A DNA stretch of 64,000 nucleotides. Source: Anoplolepis gracilipes (Eukaryota; Arthropoda; Insecta; Hymenoptera; Formicidae). Below are positions 1 through 11,114 of this stretch, piece after piece. Under the pieces are notes generated by a model. It saw nothing but the letters and a program-made list of their open reading frames with translations. It did no database searches and was not told the origin of the DNA. Made by a program: the position numbers and the translations under genes. The stretch's first letter is position 1. Every line of letters begins with the position of its first letter. The stretch spans positions 9,594,001-9,658,000 of the forward strand of contig NC_132976.1 in the NCBI RefSeq assembly GCF_047496725.1, read 5' to 3'.

Positions 1-167
1 CCGATGTTTTTATTTGAACGAAAAATAACGATCCGCGTACAAAATATTTGTTCGTGCACGTTGATAATTTAATGAATAAGTACGTGTCACGAACAGGAAT
101 GTATAATATATAAGTGTATACTGAGTTTTACGATTTCAACACTTGTCGAATCGTCGTTGAAGTATAC

Positions 168-314
168 CTGTGGCTGACCATATGCTTGCATGGAATCATG
201 TTGTTGATGTTGTTGATGTTGTTGATGTTGCTGTTGCTGTTGCTGCTGATGAGAATGAGAATGAATGGTTGGTATATCAAAATCCTCGTCACCGAAACTC
301 GGTGTATGAAACGT
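168..314 (-). CDS. TOX homolog: TOX-family HMG-box protein, internal exon (TFHTPSFGDEDFDIP + Gln/His tract)
   Basis: A 147-nt, 49-codon exon on the minus strand. The acceptor reads TTTGTTTCAG with the exon starting at base 314. The probable donor is CAG|GTATAC, ending the exon at 168. Both ends are phase 0. The exon opens with TFHTPSFGDEDFDIP, which closely matches the TFHTPSLGDEEFEIPP block shared by vertebrate TOX3 and TOX4 (family knowledge). TOX proteins are nuclear, sequence- or structure-dependent DNA-binding regulators with one HMG box; this block lies N-terminal to that box in their acidic, activation-like region. It is followed by HSHSH, seven Gln, an HQQ array and then MQAYGQPQ, which resembles the QYG/PQ-LD segment of vertebrate members. 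Reading past the donor reaches a stop within 30 codons, which supports splicing at 168. The HMG box is outside the window to the left. The family call is strong; the exact donor is slightly less certain. Confidence 0.88.
198..263 (-). repeat. Coding Gln/His tract inside the TOX exon
   Basis: In exon frame this encodes HSHSH, seven Gln, then (HQQ)x3 and H. The DNA is a 9-bp CAA-CAA-CAT type repeat followed by CAG-rich codons, so length polymorphism by slippage is likely. Vertebrate TOX3 also carries Gln-rich tracts, but near its C-terminus. Confidence 0.85.
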
Positions 315-1454
315 CTGAAACAAATAAGTTATGTATACATATATTGAATTTGATTGCCATAAACTCCATATAAAAAGCAAAAAATATGTTTAATGTCTCA
401 TAAAATAAATCATGTTTGCAGATTTGCATAATTTTCTCTCCTTAGTGCAATGTTAATAAAAAATCTTCTTTTTTTGTGGTTCCTTTTTCTTAATACTATA
501 TACAATGATAAAAAAAAGATTAAAATAAAAAGTTTCAGAAAAAACTCTTTTTCTTTTCGACGGAAAAGAAAAATGGATGTATAATGAAAAAAAAATGAAC
601 AAATCAACTTTGACTGTCTTTTAACGGATGATAAATAGTATTATATCGTTCAGAATCCTTTTAGTAATTTATTCTTCTTCACAAAGAGGAAGAAAAATTA
701 ATTTATCATAATATACGCGTGATGGTAGAAAGAATAAAAGTTTTAAAATTGAATTTAATAGTATCAGGAAGAATATTTTCCTTTGAAGAAATATGCCTGT
801 CTCTCGATTGTCGATGTAGTTATTAATGTAGAGAAAATAGGAGTAACATAACGATCGTAAGGTTTATAAATTTTTCTATAATAACATAAAAATAATGATC
901 AATTTCTTAGATTTACTAAAGTTTTGTCTGTAAAAATTGAAAAATCTAATAAATAAATTACAATGTTTTCAAATTTACATTTTTTAAAGACATATTTTGT
1001 CTCTGTATGCTAACATTATAAAATGACTTTTAATAATAGGTAAAATGACGAAAAGCCAAATTAAAAATGGATTTTTTATAGGATTAAAAATGTATTGTAT
1101 ATACTATAATTATGTAATATTCATTATGAACAAATATCAAAAAATTACATACATTTAAAATATATTTTTAATTATATATCTATTCTATTTTCCATGACAG
1201 AATAAAATGAAACTATAAGAAATTATTTATTGTTATTAAAGACCTCTATCAAGTTTGGCATCAATTTGTTATCTGTTATTAAAAAAATTAGCAACTCATT
1301 CTTTCATTTACTTGGTCATCTTAATCCCCTTCTCTCTATTGCTCGCATCTGCCTCTATTTTATTTTATTAAATATTCACATTATTAAACTATTGTGGTTC
1401 TTTCTGTGGTTAAATGCCAATTCAATAGTGTTGATTCTGAATCTGAATAACTAC

Positions 1455-1690
1455 ATCATATTATTCACGTGATCGTGATGCAATAGAACGAGGCTGCTGT
1501 TGCATAAATCAGATTTATGCATGCCATTAACTGTTTTATTACAACCTATTCCGCGGATCGTTTATCGTGAAATTCATTTTATGTTTACATGCTCGTGACA
1601 CTATTACTCGCGATACGATGGTGGACATTATGATCTAATTCGTATGCAGTGCCCTAATCATTACGCCAAACTACCGCGAAAACCGAGAAT
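1455..1690. promoter_or_regulatory. GC-richer intronic block with 21-bp palindrome, possible enhancer
   Basis: This stretch is visibly less AT-biased and more complex than the flanking intron, with several CpG and TCG/CGA words. At 1501-1521 it has a perfect palindrome, TGCATAAATC-A-GATTTATGCA, containing TTTATGCA, a homeodomain/POU-like core on both strands. The regulatory role is inference. Confidence 0.3.
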
Positions 1691-2728
1691 TTTCGATTAT
1701 TTTAACAAAATTATCGTTAATTAAATGTTTAACATTTCATTGTGTCTAATACCGTTGAATATTTTACGTTTCATAAAATGCGTGATAATTATATTAAAAA
1801 ATAAGGAAAATAAAATATAAAATATATAAAATGTACATAATAAAATATGTGAATAGAATTAAAATATATAAAATATATTTTCCTTAAATATAACATGTAA
1901 AATTCGACGATGATATAGCATCGTCCGTTTTTGCTTCCACTTGTATACAGTGACATTAAATTCGCAAAGCATATCAAATCGTAGGTAAATGCAGAATTAG
2001 AAGAAGAAAAGAGATAAAGAAGGTATAGTTTGGGACTATTGGTGAAGTGCGAAGCAAAAGAGGAAGAAATATCATCCTTCCTTTCGTCGTCGTCGTCATC
2101 GTCGTTTTTCTTTTCTCCTCGCTGAACTAAACTCGTTCCGCCATCTCGTTAAAACTTGTGCGCGACTCTCACAACTTGGTTCTTCTTCCTCAAGAAATAT
2201 TATTTAGATGGTTTCCTGGTTATGCAACTCACGCTTCCCTTCCTCTTCTATATAAATTGCATATTATTTCAATACAGATTGTGTGTGTACAATAAATTTT
2301 TCTCATGTACACAATGTTCAAAGTAAAATTAATATTAGACCAAAATATTAAACAAAACATTAATATTCTCGTGATTATGAAATTTCTTAGAAATTGATAG
2401 TGCAGGAATAAAAAAATCAGCTACGAAGAAAAAAAATAAATAAATGGCTTGATGTCGATATTAGAGATTGCTATATGTTATATAATCAATAAATATAATG
2501 AAAAAAAGACTGTGTAAACAAAAATGAAGAAAAAAAACTACAGATACATAAAAATATACGAAGTTGATATTATTTATACATATGCCAAACAATTTGTTGT
2601 GTAAATCACACATATTAATGCATTTTATATTAAATATCAATTGTTCTATATAATTTCCATAACAAAACATGATGAGAAACAATATAATAATGTTCCACGT
2701 AATATAAATTTTCTTGAAATAATATGTA

Positions 2729-2731
<3 letters not shown>

Positions 2732-2756
<25 letters not shown>
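2732..2756. repeat. (TA)n microsatellite
   Basis: About 12 uninterrupted TA units. Confidence 0.9.
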
Positions 2757-2759
<3 letters not shown>

Positions 2760-2871
2760 TTTTTTCAAAAGAATATAATCAAGATGTAATCTATTATATT
2801 TACCTACTTTTTTTTTTTCTTATTTTATATATGTACGATATTTTTCTGTGATAATTTCATATACATACGTA

Positions 2872-3190
2872 CATGGTAAAAAATTTTGTGTTAACACATT
2901 TCTCGTGTCTCAATTTAGCTACTCTAATTTTAATGTTAATTTAACAGAAGGCAAATATGTAAACAAATAACACAAATAATATGTAAAAAATTAACACAAA
3001 AATGTGAATTAGTGTAAGATTTACTTGTTAATTGTGTTGTTTTAACTCTTAGAAACTGTGAATATTAACTCAATGCAGAAAAGTTAAAATAACAATAGTA
3101 TCCTATATTAACATAAAAGTATGTTAAAAATTTGACACAAAAATTTCTACACAAGAAAATTTCAACAAAAATACAAAATGTTTTTTACCG
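2872..3190. mobile_element. MITE with TA target duplication (Tc1/mariner-like)
   Basis: The left end reads TA|CATGGTAAAAAATTTTGTG and the right end CAAAATGTTTTTTACCG|TA, giving imperfect inverted ends of about 20 bp around GGTAAAAAA flanked by TA. The interior is AT-rich, rich in GTTAACAC-type words, and has no transposase. Length about 319 bp. The TA duplication suggests Tc1/mariner-type mobilisation, though TA is weak evidence in AT-rich DNA. Confidence 0.6.
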
Positions 3191-4541
3191 TATATGTATG
3201 TACAAATACACATTCGTATGTGTATGTGTATATTTGTAAATGCAACACTAATAAGTAGTTATTGTAACGAATCTTGTTGCTGTAAGTTATTCTAGGAAAA
3301 TATAAGGATTTTTCTTATTAACCAATCTACTGTGTCTAATATCGTAAAATTGAAACGCAGTTTATTAAACATGCTAAACAACAAAATTACAATTTGATGG
3401 TTATTTATCGCAGATTGGCAATTACCGGACGTTTAGATTGAATCGGACGACAGGCGACTGATTGAATGCGTTTCTACAATCGCTCGGAACATGACTGCAT
3501 CACTAGCTTTCCATGTATGTGTCTCCTATTTTATTCTCATATATATATTTTACATAGATACATTCTTTCTGTCAATAATCGCGATGTCTACGTTTTAATT
3601 TATTTTAAATTCGTTTCTGTAAAAAAATGCACTGTGACAGCAGATCACACAAGCTTAATCGCGGCCATTAAATTGTAATGCTAATCTAATTCTTCGGTCA
3701 GAATAGTTTAAATGAATAAAAATTCGAAAAATATATATAGATCGATAATAAAAATAACATATTTTGTTCGAATACTCTTAAACAATTTTTTAATTCCATG
3801 TTTAAATTAGATGTAATTAATGAAGTCATATTGTAAATCCAATAACCAAACCTGAAACCTTTAACAAAGAATCTCTTAATAATACAATAATTTTGAAAAA
3901 TTTTAATAAAAATAATACCAAATTATTTTTATTTTTTTAGTGAAATTAAAATGATTAACTTGACTATTAAATTTGATATTTCGTAATTGATTGTCAATAG
4001 TCGTTCCACTTAAATTCTATATTTTGTAATTGATTGCCAATATTTGTTTTATGTGAAGGATAAATTGCTGAGGGCATTGGGATATACATTCGAAATATTA
4101 CTAGGCATTGTTTTGATTTTATTTCGGTATTACTTTTTTGATTACTTTTAATTTTAAAAAGTGGGCTTTATTGGATATTGTCGAGATGTTTTGACGAACA
4201 CTATGTCAAATATTTCATAACAATTTCCCATAATTGGACATTACTGTACGACATTATTCACAATCAGTATTAATGGACGAGAGAAAAGTTTAAAAAAATT
4301 TTTTTTATCTTTTTTTAGAGCAATCTGTCATTTTTATAAGACGCAAACATGCAGACATTTTTCCTGGAGCAGTACTAATTATAAAGCATTAAAGATGCAT
4401 AAAAAGGATACATAAATTGAGTATTAGATAGATATTATTAGATATGCACACATTGTAATACATTTTACATATCTTTTTTCCTTACTGCTTATCATTATTT
4501 TCATATATCCTTCTTTTCCTACCGCACATCATTATTTTCAG

Positions 4542-4696
4542 TAAACTGGCTTATCCACTGACTTATATAATAAAGACTCTGTTATTTCAATTTACATTTT
4601 ATTATATCATTTATACGCCGTAATTAAAGTTTTGGATAAATTGCTTAATTTTCATGCATTATATAAATGGTTTCTCTAAATAATCAATGTGGCTGA
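4542..4696. repeat. Local direct duplication, copy A
   Basis: Shares with copy B (5362-5505) the succession of AAACTGG, CTTATATAA, ATTGCTTAATTTTCAT and TTTCTCTAAATAATCAATGT, with small indels. The spacing between copies is about 820 bp, with a TA microsatellite and AT fold-back units between them. Confidence 0.75.
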
Positions 4697-4953
4697 TTAT
4701 TACTTATAATTAATAACAAGGAAATAAACTAGCGCTATAAATTATGCGCGTATTTGCGATTCGCGATTCAGTATTTTCATAGTTCGCGAATAGTGTAGAG
4801 AAAAAAATTTGTCAAATTGGTGGATTCGTTATTTACATTCGCCACTGAACTTTTCAACAAATTCAAATGTGCGAATCACCGTGAATCAGTGCATTCATAT
4901 AGATTCGAATGTAGCACTATATTATACATAAAAATTCGTGGTTCTTTTTATGG

Positions 4954-4957
<4 letters not shown>

Positions 4958-5008
<51 letters not shown>
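4958..5008. repeat. (TA)n microsatellite
   Basis: About 25 uninterrupted TA units. Confidence 0.9.
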
Positions 5009-5010
<2 letters not shown>

Positions 5011-5361
5011 AGAAATAAAAAATTAAAATAAAGATATCCCGCAGGTAGCACACAATATTTATAAAATATATACAAAATATTTATAATAATTATTTGAATA
5101 TTTTATATTTATCAAAATATTTCATAAATCTGTTTGTTATCTTTAATTGAAGAGATCATAAAGATTTATCATCATAAATATGACAGCAAATATTTACAAA
5201 ATATTTACAAAATTTATATTTTTTTACGTAACGTAAATATTATATAAAATATTTAATTTATATTTTAATAATATATTTAATAAAATATGTATAAAATATT
5301 TATATAATATTTCAAAAAATAAACAGTAAAAATATTGATGAATATGTATAATTATTTTGAT

Positions 5362-5505
5362 TAAACTGGTCCACTAACTTATATAAGACAGACTTCGTTA
5401 TTTTAATTTTCATTTTATATCACTACGTTATAATTAAAGTTGGACGAATTGCTTAATTTTCATATATTACATAAATAATTTCTCTAAATAATCAATGTGG
5501 CTAAT
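5362..5505. repeat. Local direct duplication, copy B
   Basis: The second, shorter copy of the 4542-4696 segment in the same orientation. It ends at the shared TAATCAATGTGGCT. Confidence 0.75.
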
Positions 5506-5823
5506 GTATAATAATGTATAATATTTATATGGTGTGCTGTCCGAGATGGCCATTTATAATTTATCGAAATTAGACAGAAGCATTTGCGCAAATATTTGCT
5601 AAGACATCACGATAAATTATATTCATTACGATGACTAAATCACGAATCGCGAATAGGTTGAAGGATCCACAAATAACGGATTTCCGTGAATTTCTACGAA
5701 TCGCTAATTGCAAATCGAGAATATACGTCAATTACATATAGAAAAATGAAAAGAATCATTTGGTTATTTAATATAAATAAAATTATGTCAGAGCTATCAA
5801 ACATAAAAAAGTAATTAACTTAC

Positions 5824-5910
5824 TTGGTCAGACATATTGTAGCTGTCGTGATGATACGATGTCTGATGATGCTGCGGAACGCTTAAAGATAAATCGAGAT
5901 TGTCGTTTCT
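5824..5910 (-). CDS. TOX homolog: TOX-family HMG-box protein, upstream internal exon
   Basis: An 87-nt, 29-codon exon with acceptor TTTCTTTTTGTTACAG (exon starts at 5910) and consensus donor CAA|GTAAGT (exon ends at 5824). Both ends are phase 0, so it joins in frame to the 168-314 exon as ...NMSDQ|TFHTPSF, paralleling vertebrate TOX3 ...ASEQTFHTPS. The exon begins RNDNLDLSLSVPQHH and continues with a His/Tyr-rich stretch to YNMSDQ. RNDNLDLSL resembles GGNDNYLTI at the N-terminus of TOX4 and GNNNNYMNM of TOX3, which supports this being the conserved N-terminal region. It contains one in-frame ATG (context CAATATGT, A at -3), so MSDQTFHTPSF is a possible alternative translation start if the upstream exon is untranslated. 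It is too short and lacks a leading ATG, so simple ORF scans miss it. Confidence 0.85.
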
Positions 5911-6302
5911 CTGTAACAAAAAGAAATTGAAATTATTTAGTAACTGCAATAATCGATAATCGCTACTATGTAAATAGTTAAATTTTTATATATATGTATA
6001 ACATTCTTATTATCAATATTATAATATATAATATGAAAAATATTATTATCATTATATTTTTCACATTTTTAACATTTTCTCCTTTTTTGATATTTACTAT
6101 ATTTATTTATGTAATTGATATACGTAACTATGCAAAAATAAATATGAAAAAGTAAAGAAGGTAGCACAATATTTTTATATTTTCGTTCTATATTATTAAA
6201 ATAAAATTAAGACTAATAAAAATATATAGTTCCAATGTTAAGAATATAGTAAATGTATTATGTAATAAAATTGTAATATAAACTTTATATAAGAAACAGA
6301 AA

Positions 6303-6304
<2 letters not shown>

Positions 6305-6340
<36 letters not shown>
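6305..6340. repeat. (TA)n microsatellite
   Basis: About 16 TA units next to a GTACAT word. Confidence 0.85.
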
Positions 6341-6343
<3 letters not shown>

Positions 6344-8385
6344 TGAGCAAAAAATATATTGTGTACATTTCTTTGATATTTACTCCAGTAAATTATCATG
6401 TATCGATCTAACGAACATGAGCACGATGCGACATTAACGACCAGAATGCTCGACGGAATTTCAGAAAAGCATATATTCGTAATCAAGATAGTTGCAAGTG
6501 AGTTATGCCGATAGGCAATGTTTGACATTTCATAGTAACGGCCAGATGTTAGGAAGGCGTTACCGCGTTTCACCGAATATAGCAACCACGGAACGAGAAC
6601 AATGCAATGGACATAGTTATCTCCGTTCCACTCGAGGAATTTAACGTGTGTGTATGTCGTATATGTGGTCTTTAAAAAATATCTTTAAACCAATAGAAAT
6701 ACATATATTATAGAAGAAAATAATAATTATTTCTATTAATTATTATATCGTTCATTTTAATTTTATTTATTTCATTATAATTTTATTCATTTCGCTTCTT
6801 TCATGCAAACAAATAATGCAACACAATCAAAATATTTGAATCGTCGATTATTATTTGTATTAGTGTTAAGTATGGTGTAAGAGAATACGAGCCATCGAAT
6901 CGAGAGAAAGTTAAGTGCTTAAAACATGTCTCGCTGTCATGAGCTTCATATCGTGTTATATAACAACAGAACATATATAGAGAATATATAATCTTTATTA
7001 ATCTAAATATGTTAGATGCTGGCTTTTTATATTATACATCGCTATGCAATAATGAATGTGAAAGTGCAAGTTACATAATAAGCTTTAAGATACGAGTAAT
7101 GTTTAAACTATTAATATATGAAATATAATACGCTCTTTGAAATAATTAACCTCGGTTTTTGTTATTATATAAAATAATGTAGCAATATATTTCTTATTGC
7201 TTTGTCAATATTTTTTTATTGCGTGTATGCGCGCGCAATAATCTCTCTCGCTCTCTCTTTCTCTATCTCTTATATTCATCACATCATTACATTATTCGTT
7301 TACAAAAATCAAAGGATTAAATATCACTAAATTCGTTAGATTCGCTGTCGTTTCGCGCGACACATTTCCAATCTTTTATCTTTTACAAATTGCTTCTCAT
7401 TTCTTAGTTAAATAATCGATGATTAATAATCAAAAAAATTTTTTTACTCAATTAGAAAATTATTGTCAATGTTGAATTTAATAAGCATATAAAATTGTTA
7501 TAACGCAACCAAATTTTAAATTAAACAAAAATAACATTTATTGCGGACAATAAAAGAAAATAGAAAAGATTTGTGTCATAGAATGCGAAATTATACCGCA
7601 GTATACAGTAAATAATGCATTGACATACGTTTAAAAAGCATATGTCGTGCCGTAACAATGGAAAATGTATGCACACACGAATGACGTGTGCACATAAGTG
7701 ATCAATAAATACTTATACATCTTTTACATAAATTACTTCTTTATTTATTTTTTATAAAAATATTAAAATAAACAAGATCCCATATAACAGATAAATATTC
7801 TGACAGAGAGATACATAAAATATCTCACTTTTCATTTTCTTATAATTTTATATCTTTATATACAGAATGATGAAAAGAATATATTTACGCAAAAAAAGTA
7901 CATATGTATATATATATATATATAATTTCATGTAAAATAATGTTAATAGTAATATAACGTAATAGTAATACAGTATTATAACATGATATACAATATCAAG
8001 AAACATGATAGTATGTTGCACCAAGTCACGCACAGCAATTGAAAATCGTATATCTATACGCGAGCCCCTCAGTTGAAATGTTTTAGATTTTAAATTATCG
8101 AATCTCAGTTACGGGTCAATCAATTTCTTAATATTCTTAATAGTGCGCGGTTCGGAGCTATGACGTAATAGGGAGGTCATCCCTACTTCACTTACAAACC
8201 ATGAAATTCTGTAGCAGTATTGTTTCGTCCACACTATTATTCAGCACACAGTCGAGAGAAAGGACTTATGATAACATCAATAATGATTCCCACAGATTCA
8301 TATTAATACAATAAAATTATTAAATAATTACGATACTTTTTACATCACATCAGAATAATAGTTCTTTATTATCAATATCTAAATC
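6341..8385. other. AT-rich intronic DNA, nothing supportable
   Basis: A short TA run near 7907 and a small CT-rich patch near 7241-7268 are the only visible structure. The open frames here run through microsatellites or are AT-rich chance frames. Confidence 0.6.
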
Positions 8386-8399
8386 ATCAATGCAGTAAG

Positions 8400-8880
8400 A
8401 ATCCCAGAGAAATTTTTGCTGTTTTAAAAATTAGATCTCTGTTCCATAAATATCTTAATCTTTATAATCCTTCTTGTTTATATAGAAACAATTTATTTTG
8501 TAAATAAATCTTGCTTACAATCAGTTTTATAAAAAGACATCAAAGAAATAATTTATTTCATAGATAAACTTTACATAGAGATCAGCTAGAATGCTGTTGA
8601 TATTGATTTCTATTATATTGGAATTATCTTGCATTACAAAATAGATTCTATTTATAAAAATTTGAAAGATTAATAACTTAAATTTATTTCTATTTTCTTC
8701 ATAGTCATACAATATAGTTATTTTGTAACAATAGAATGTTTTCTTGTTGCTTTGAAAAAAAAAATAAAAAAAAGTTCTATCATTACAATCTATTGTGCAA
8801 ATTCTATTCTGAAAAGAAATCTTGCCTATAGTTTTTACTGCTTCTAGAAGAATAATATTTTCTGTCTACGAATCCTGCAT
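8400..8880. repeat. Decayed AT-rich minisatellite-like array, left block
   Basis: Recurring degenerate words such as TTCCATAAATATC, TTTTGTAA, TCTTGCATTAC and TTCTTGTTGCTTTGAAA occur every few tens of bases. The reverse complement of 9690-10130 carries the same words (TTCCATAAATATC, TTCTTGCTACTTTCAAAG), so the two blocks look like an inverted pair around the purine tract. Confidence 0.4.
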
Positions 8881-8889
8881 ACAGATTAA

Positions 8890-9172
8890 AGAGACAGAAA
8901 GAGGGAATGAGTAGAAGGGGTAGGAAAGAAGAGAAAAAGAAAAAGGAAAATGGAGAGGGAAAGAGAGGGAGAGAAAAAAGAAGAGGGAGGAGAGACAGAA
9001 GAGGGATGGAAAAGGCAAGAGTGGTGGGAGAAATAGAGAGGGCAAATGAAGGGGAAGATAAAGAAGGAAAGAAGAAGAGAAAGAGAGAGGAAAGAGGAAA
9101 GTGAGAGGGGAGAAAAAGGGAAGAAGGGGAGAGAAAAGAGAGAGACTCAGGGAGAAAAGAGAGGAAACTCTT
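8890..9172. repeat. Purine (G/A) tract, plus strand
   Basis: Nearly 280 bases are almost purely A and G (GAGAGGGAAAGAG-type), with few pyrimidine interruptions. The Lys/Glu/Arg-rich frame on the plus strand and the Ser/Leu/Pro/Phe-rich frame on the minus strand are by-products of this composition, not genes. Confidence 0.85.
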
Positions 9173-9689
9173 AAATAAACTCCGCTTGTAAATCAGCAAA
9201 AACGTTTCTGATGCAATCTAATTTAATTTAATTCTTATTCGATTCCATGTTTCCCTAATTTCTCTTCAAAATGTTAATGAAGTACTTAAATGTACTATAA
9301 GACGTATTATAAAATTGCATTTTAACTAATTTATGTATATATAAAATATTTGTTTCTGAACAATATTATAATTAAGTATGTAACTTGAAATATCTATTAA
9401 TAATAATAATAGATATCAAATAAAATAATTTGTCTCTTATGTTATAAAGTATGTACATTATTTACATTATAATATAATTTACAAAATAGACTGTTTATAA
9501 GAAACATGAATTGTCCGCGAAGGATTTACTTACGAATAAATATATTGATAACTGAGGTATTTGTGTAAAAAATAATTTTAAGTTAATCAAATAATTATAT
9601 TTTTATATAGATAATGTGTTGTTTGTTGAGATAATTCATGTAATAGAAATCAAATCACAATTCTTAGAAATGTTTTTGCTGATTTACAC

Positions 9690-10130
9690 ACACAATATTC
9701 GTTCATGGAAAAGATTATTTCTTTGAAAGTAGCAAGAACAGTATACACAATTCTGTACACACAAATTGTTTACAGAATAAATTTTGCAGAATCGATAGTT
9801 CCGTTTCAAAAGCAGCAAGGAAACATTATATCATTAAATAATTTTATTGATTATACAAATACGTATATAGAATATCTGTTCTTATGTGCAAAATCGTGCA
9901 TTATATGCAGAAAATGTTTACATAATAAACTTATATAATAAACATAAAAAACTTTGAAAACAAGGACTATATGCGGGATATTTATGGAATATATTCTACC
10001 TTTAAAAATAATAAAAATTACATGCAGAATTTCTTTATGGAACAGAGTAGACCTTTAGAAACAAGAACTTTATGCAAGATGCATTTACAAATTTATTTAA
10101 CATTTGCATTTTATCTACGTTATACAATGT
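9690..10130. repeat. Decayed AT-rich minisatellite-like array, right block
   Basis: Repeats of CAAGGACTATATGC / CAAGAACTTTATGC, TTTATGGAA and GCAGAAT words are spaced by about 60-90 bases. They are inverted relative to the 8.4-8.88 kb block. Confidence 0.4.
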
Positions 10131-11114
10131 TAGTAATTATTTTTAAAACTTTGTCAAAATATTGATAACATTTTCTTTTACTTGTGTAACAATTAATATA
10201 AAATATAATAAAATATTGATATTTATATAATAATTTGACTGTAAATTCAAAAAACTACCTATATTCTATTATTGCTATTATATTATTTATTAAAAGAAAA
10301 ACCTTTTAAATCCTTTTGATTTTTAATAAGGCAATATATTACTTTATAATATTTTCTTACATAAAAAATGCTTTAAAATTCATACACCAAAATATTATAC
10401 TATATAGCAAGAAAGTTCTAGAGAAATTATATATTAAAAATATAATTTCTTATTTCAACTTGGTTTAAAATTAATTAGTTTTTGAGATATATGTATGAAA
10501 TAAAGCCGACGGAATATATCAGAAAGTAAGAAAGTATGCACGAATGCGAGCGAAAAAGCCTGAATGTAAGCCTAATGTATGCATGTGTGAAATATGTAAC
10601 GTGAGAGAAAACATAAAAAATCTGAATAAGCAGTAGAGATGAAACCGAGACAATTGAACAAAAAAGTAATCACAGACAGTTGATCGAGCTCAGGCAACAT
10701 AAAATCCAAATGTATTATCATCCATATTATTTTCTGTTCTTAATAAGTGAAGTTTATAATAAAATCAGTTACATTGCAAATACGAGTGCGAATCCTTGTA
10801 AAAGTCGACTTCGTCCGAGGTCGATTAAAATTTGTGATTTCCAGGTGTACATCGAAACAACATTGATGGCGAACGAAGGAAAGACAGTAAAGAGTAAACA
10901 GGAAATAGTGATCGAATAAGATGTTTTACACGACACGTAGTTGAACTGTTTCGAAAGATCAAATTCTAGACACAACGATGAGCAAACTAACAATCGCGAA
11001 GAAAGAAGTTAACTTCATGGACGAGAAAAAAAAATGAGATCTCGAAGAGACTCAAGACTGGAAGTAAAACAGTAAAGAAAAGATTGTGGACCACGTTACT
11101 GACAATGAGAAACG

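Larger units (their letters stand above)
315..5823 (-). other. TOX intron between exons 5824-5910 and 168-314
   Basis: About 5.5 kb bounded by donor CAA|GTAAGT (exon end at 5824) and acceptor TTTGTTTCAG (exon start at 314). It is AT-rich and holds no supportable reading frame. Contents are a GC-richer block at 1455-1690, a TA-flanked MITE at 2872-3190, a direct duplication at 4.54 and 5.36 kb, a TA microsatellite at 4958-5008, and at 5047-5335 a run of imperfect AAATATTTAYAAAATAT-type units that can fold on themselves. Bases 400-1450 and 1790-2730 show nothing beyond AT-rich sequence. Confidence 0.8.

Noticed and set aside
6238..6585. 115-codon minus frame
   Set aside because: It includes a TA microsatellite (YIYIYI) and has no conserved motif.
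8804..9199. 131-codon minus frame and the overlapping plus frame at 8907-9104
   Set aside because: Both are translations of the G/A tract.
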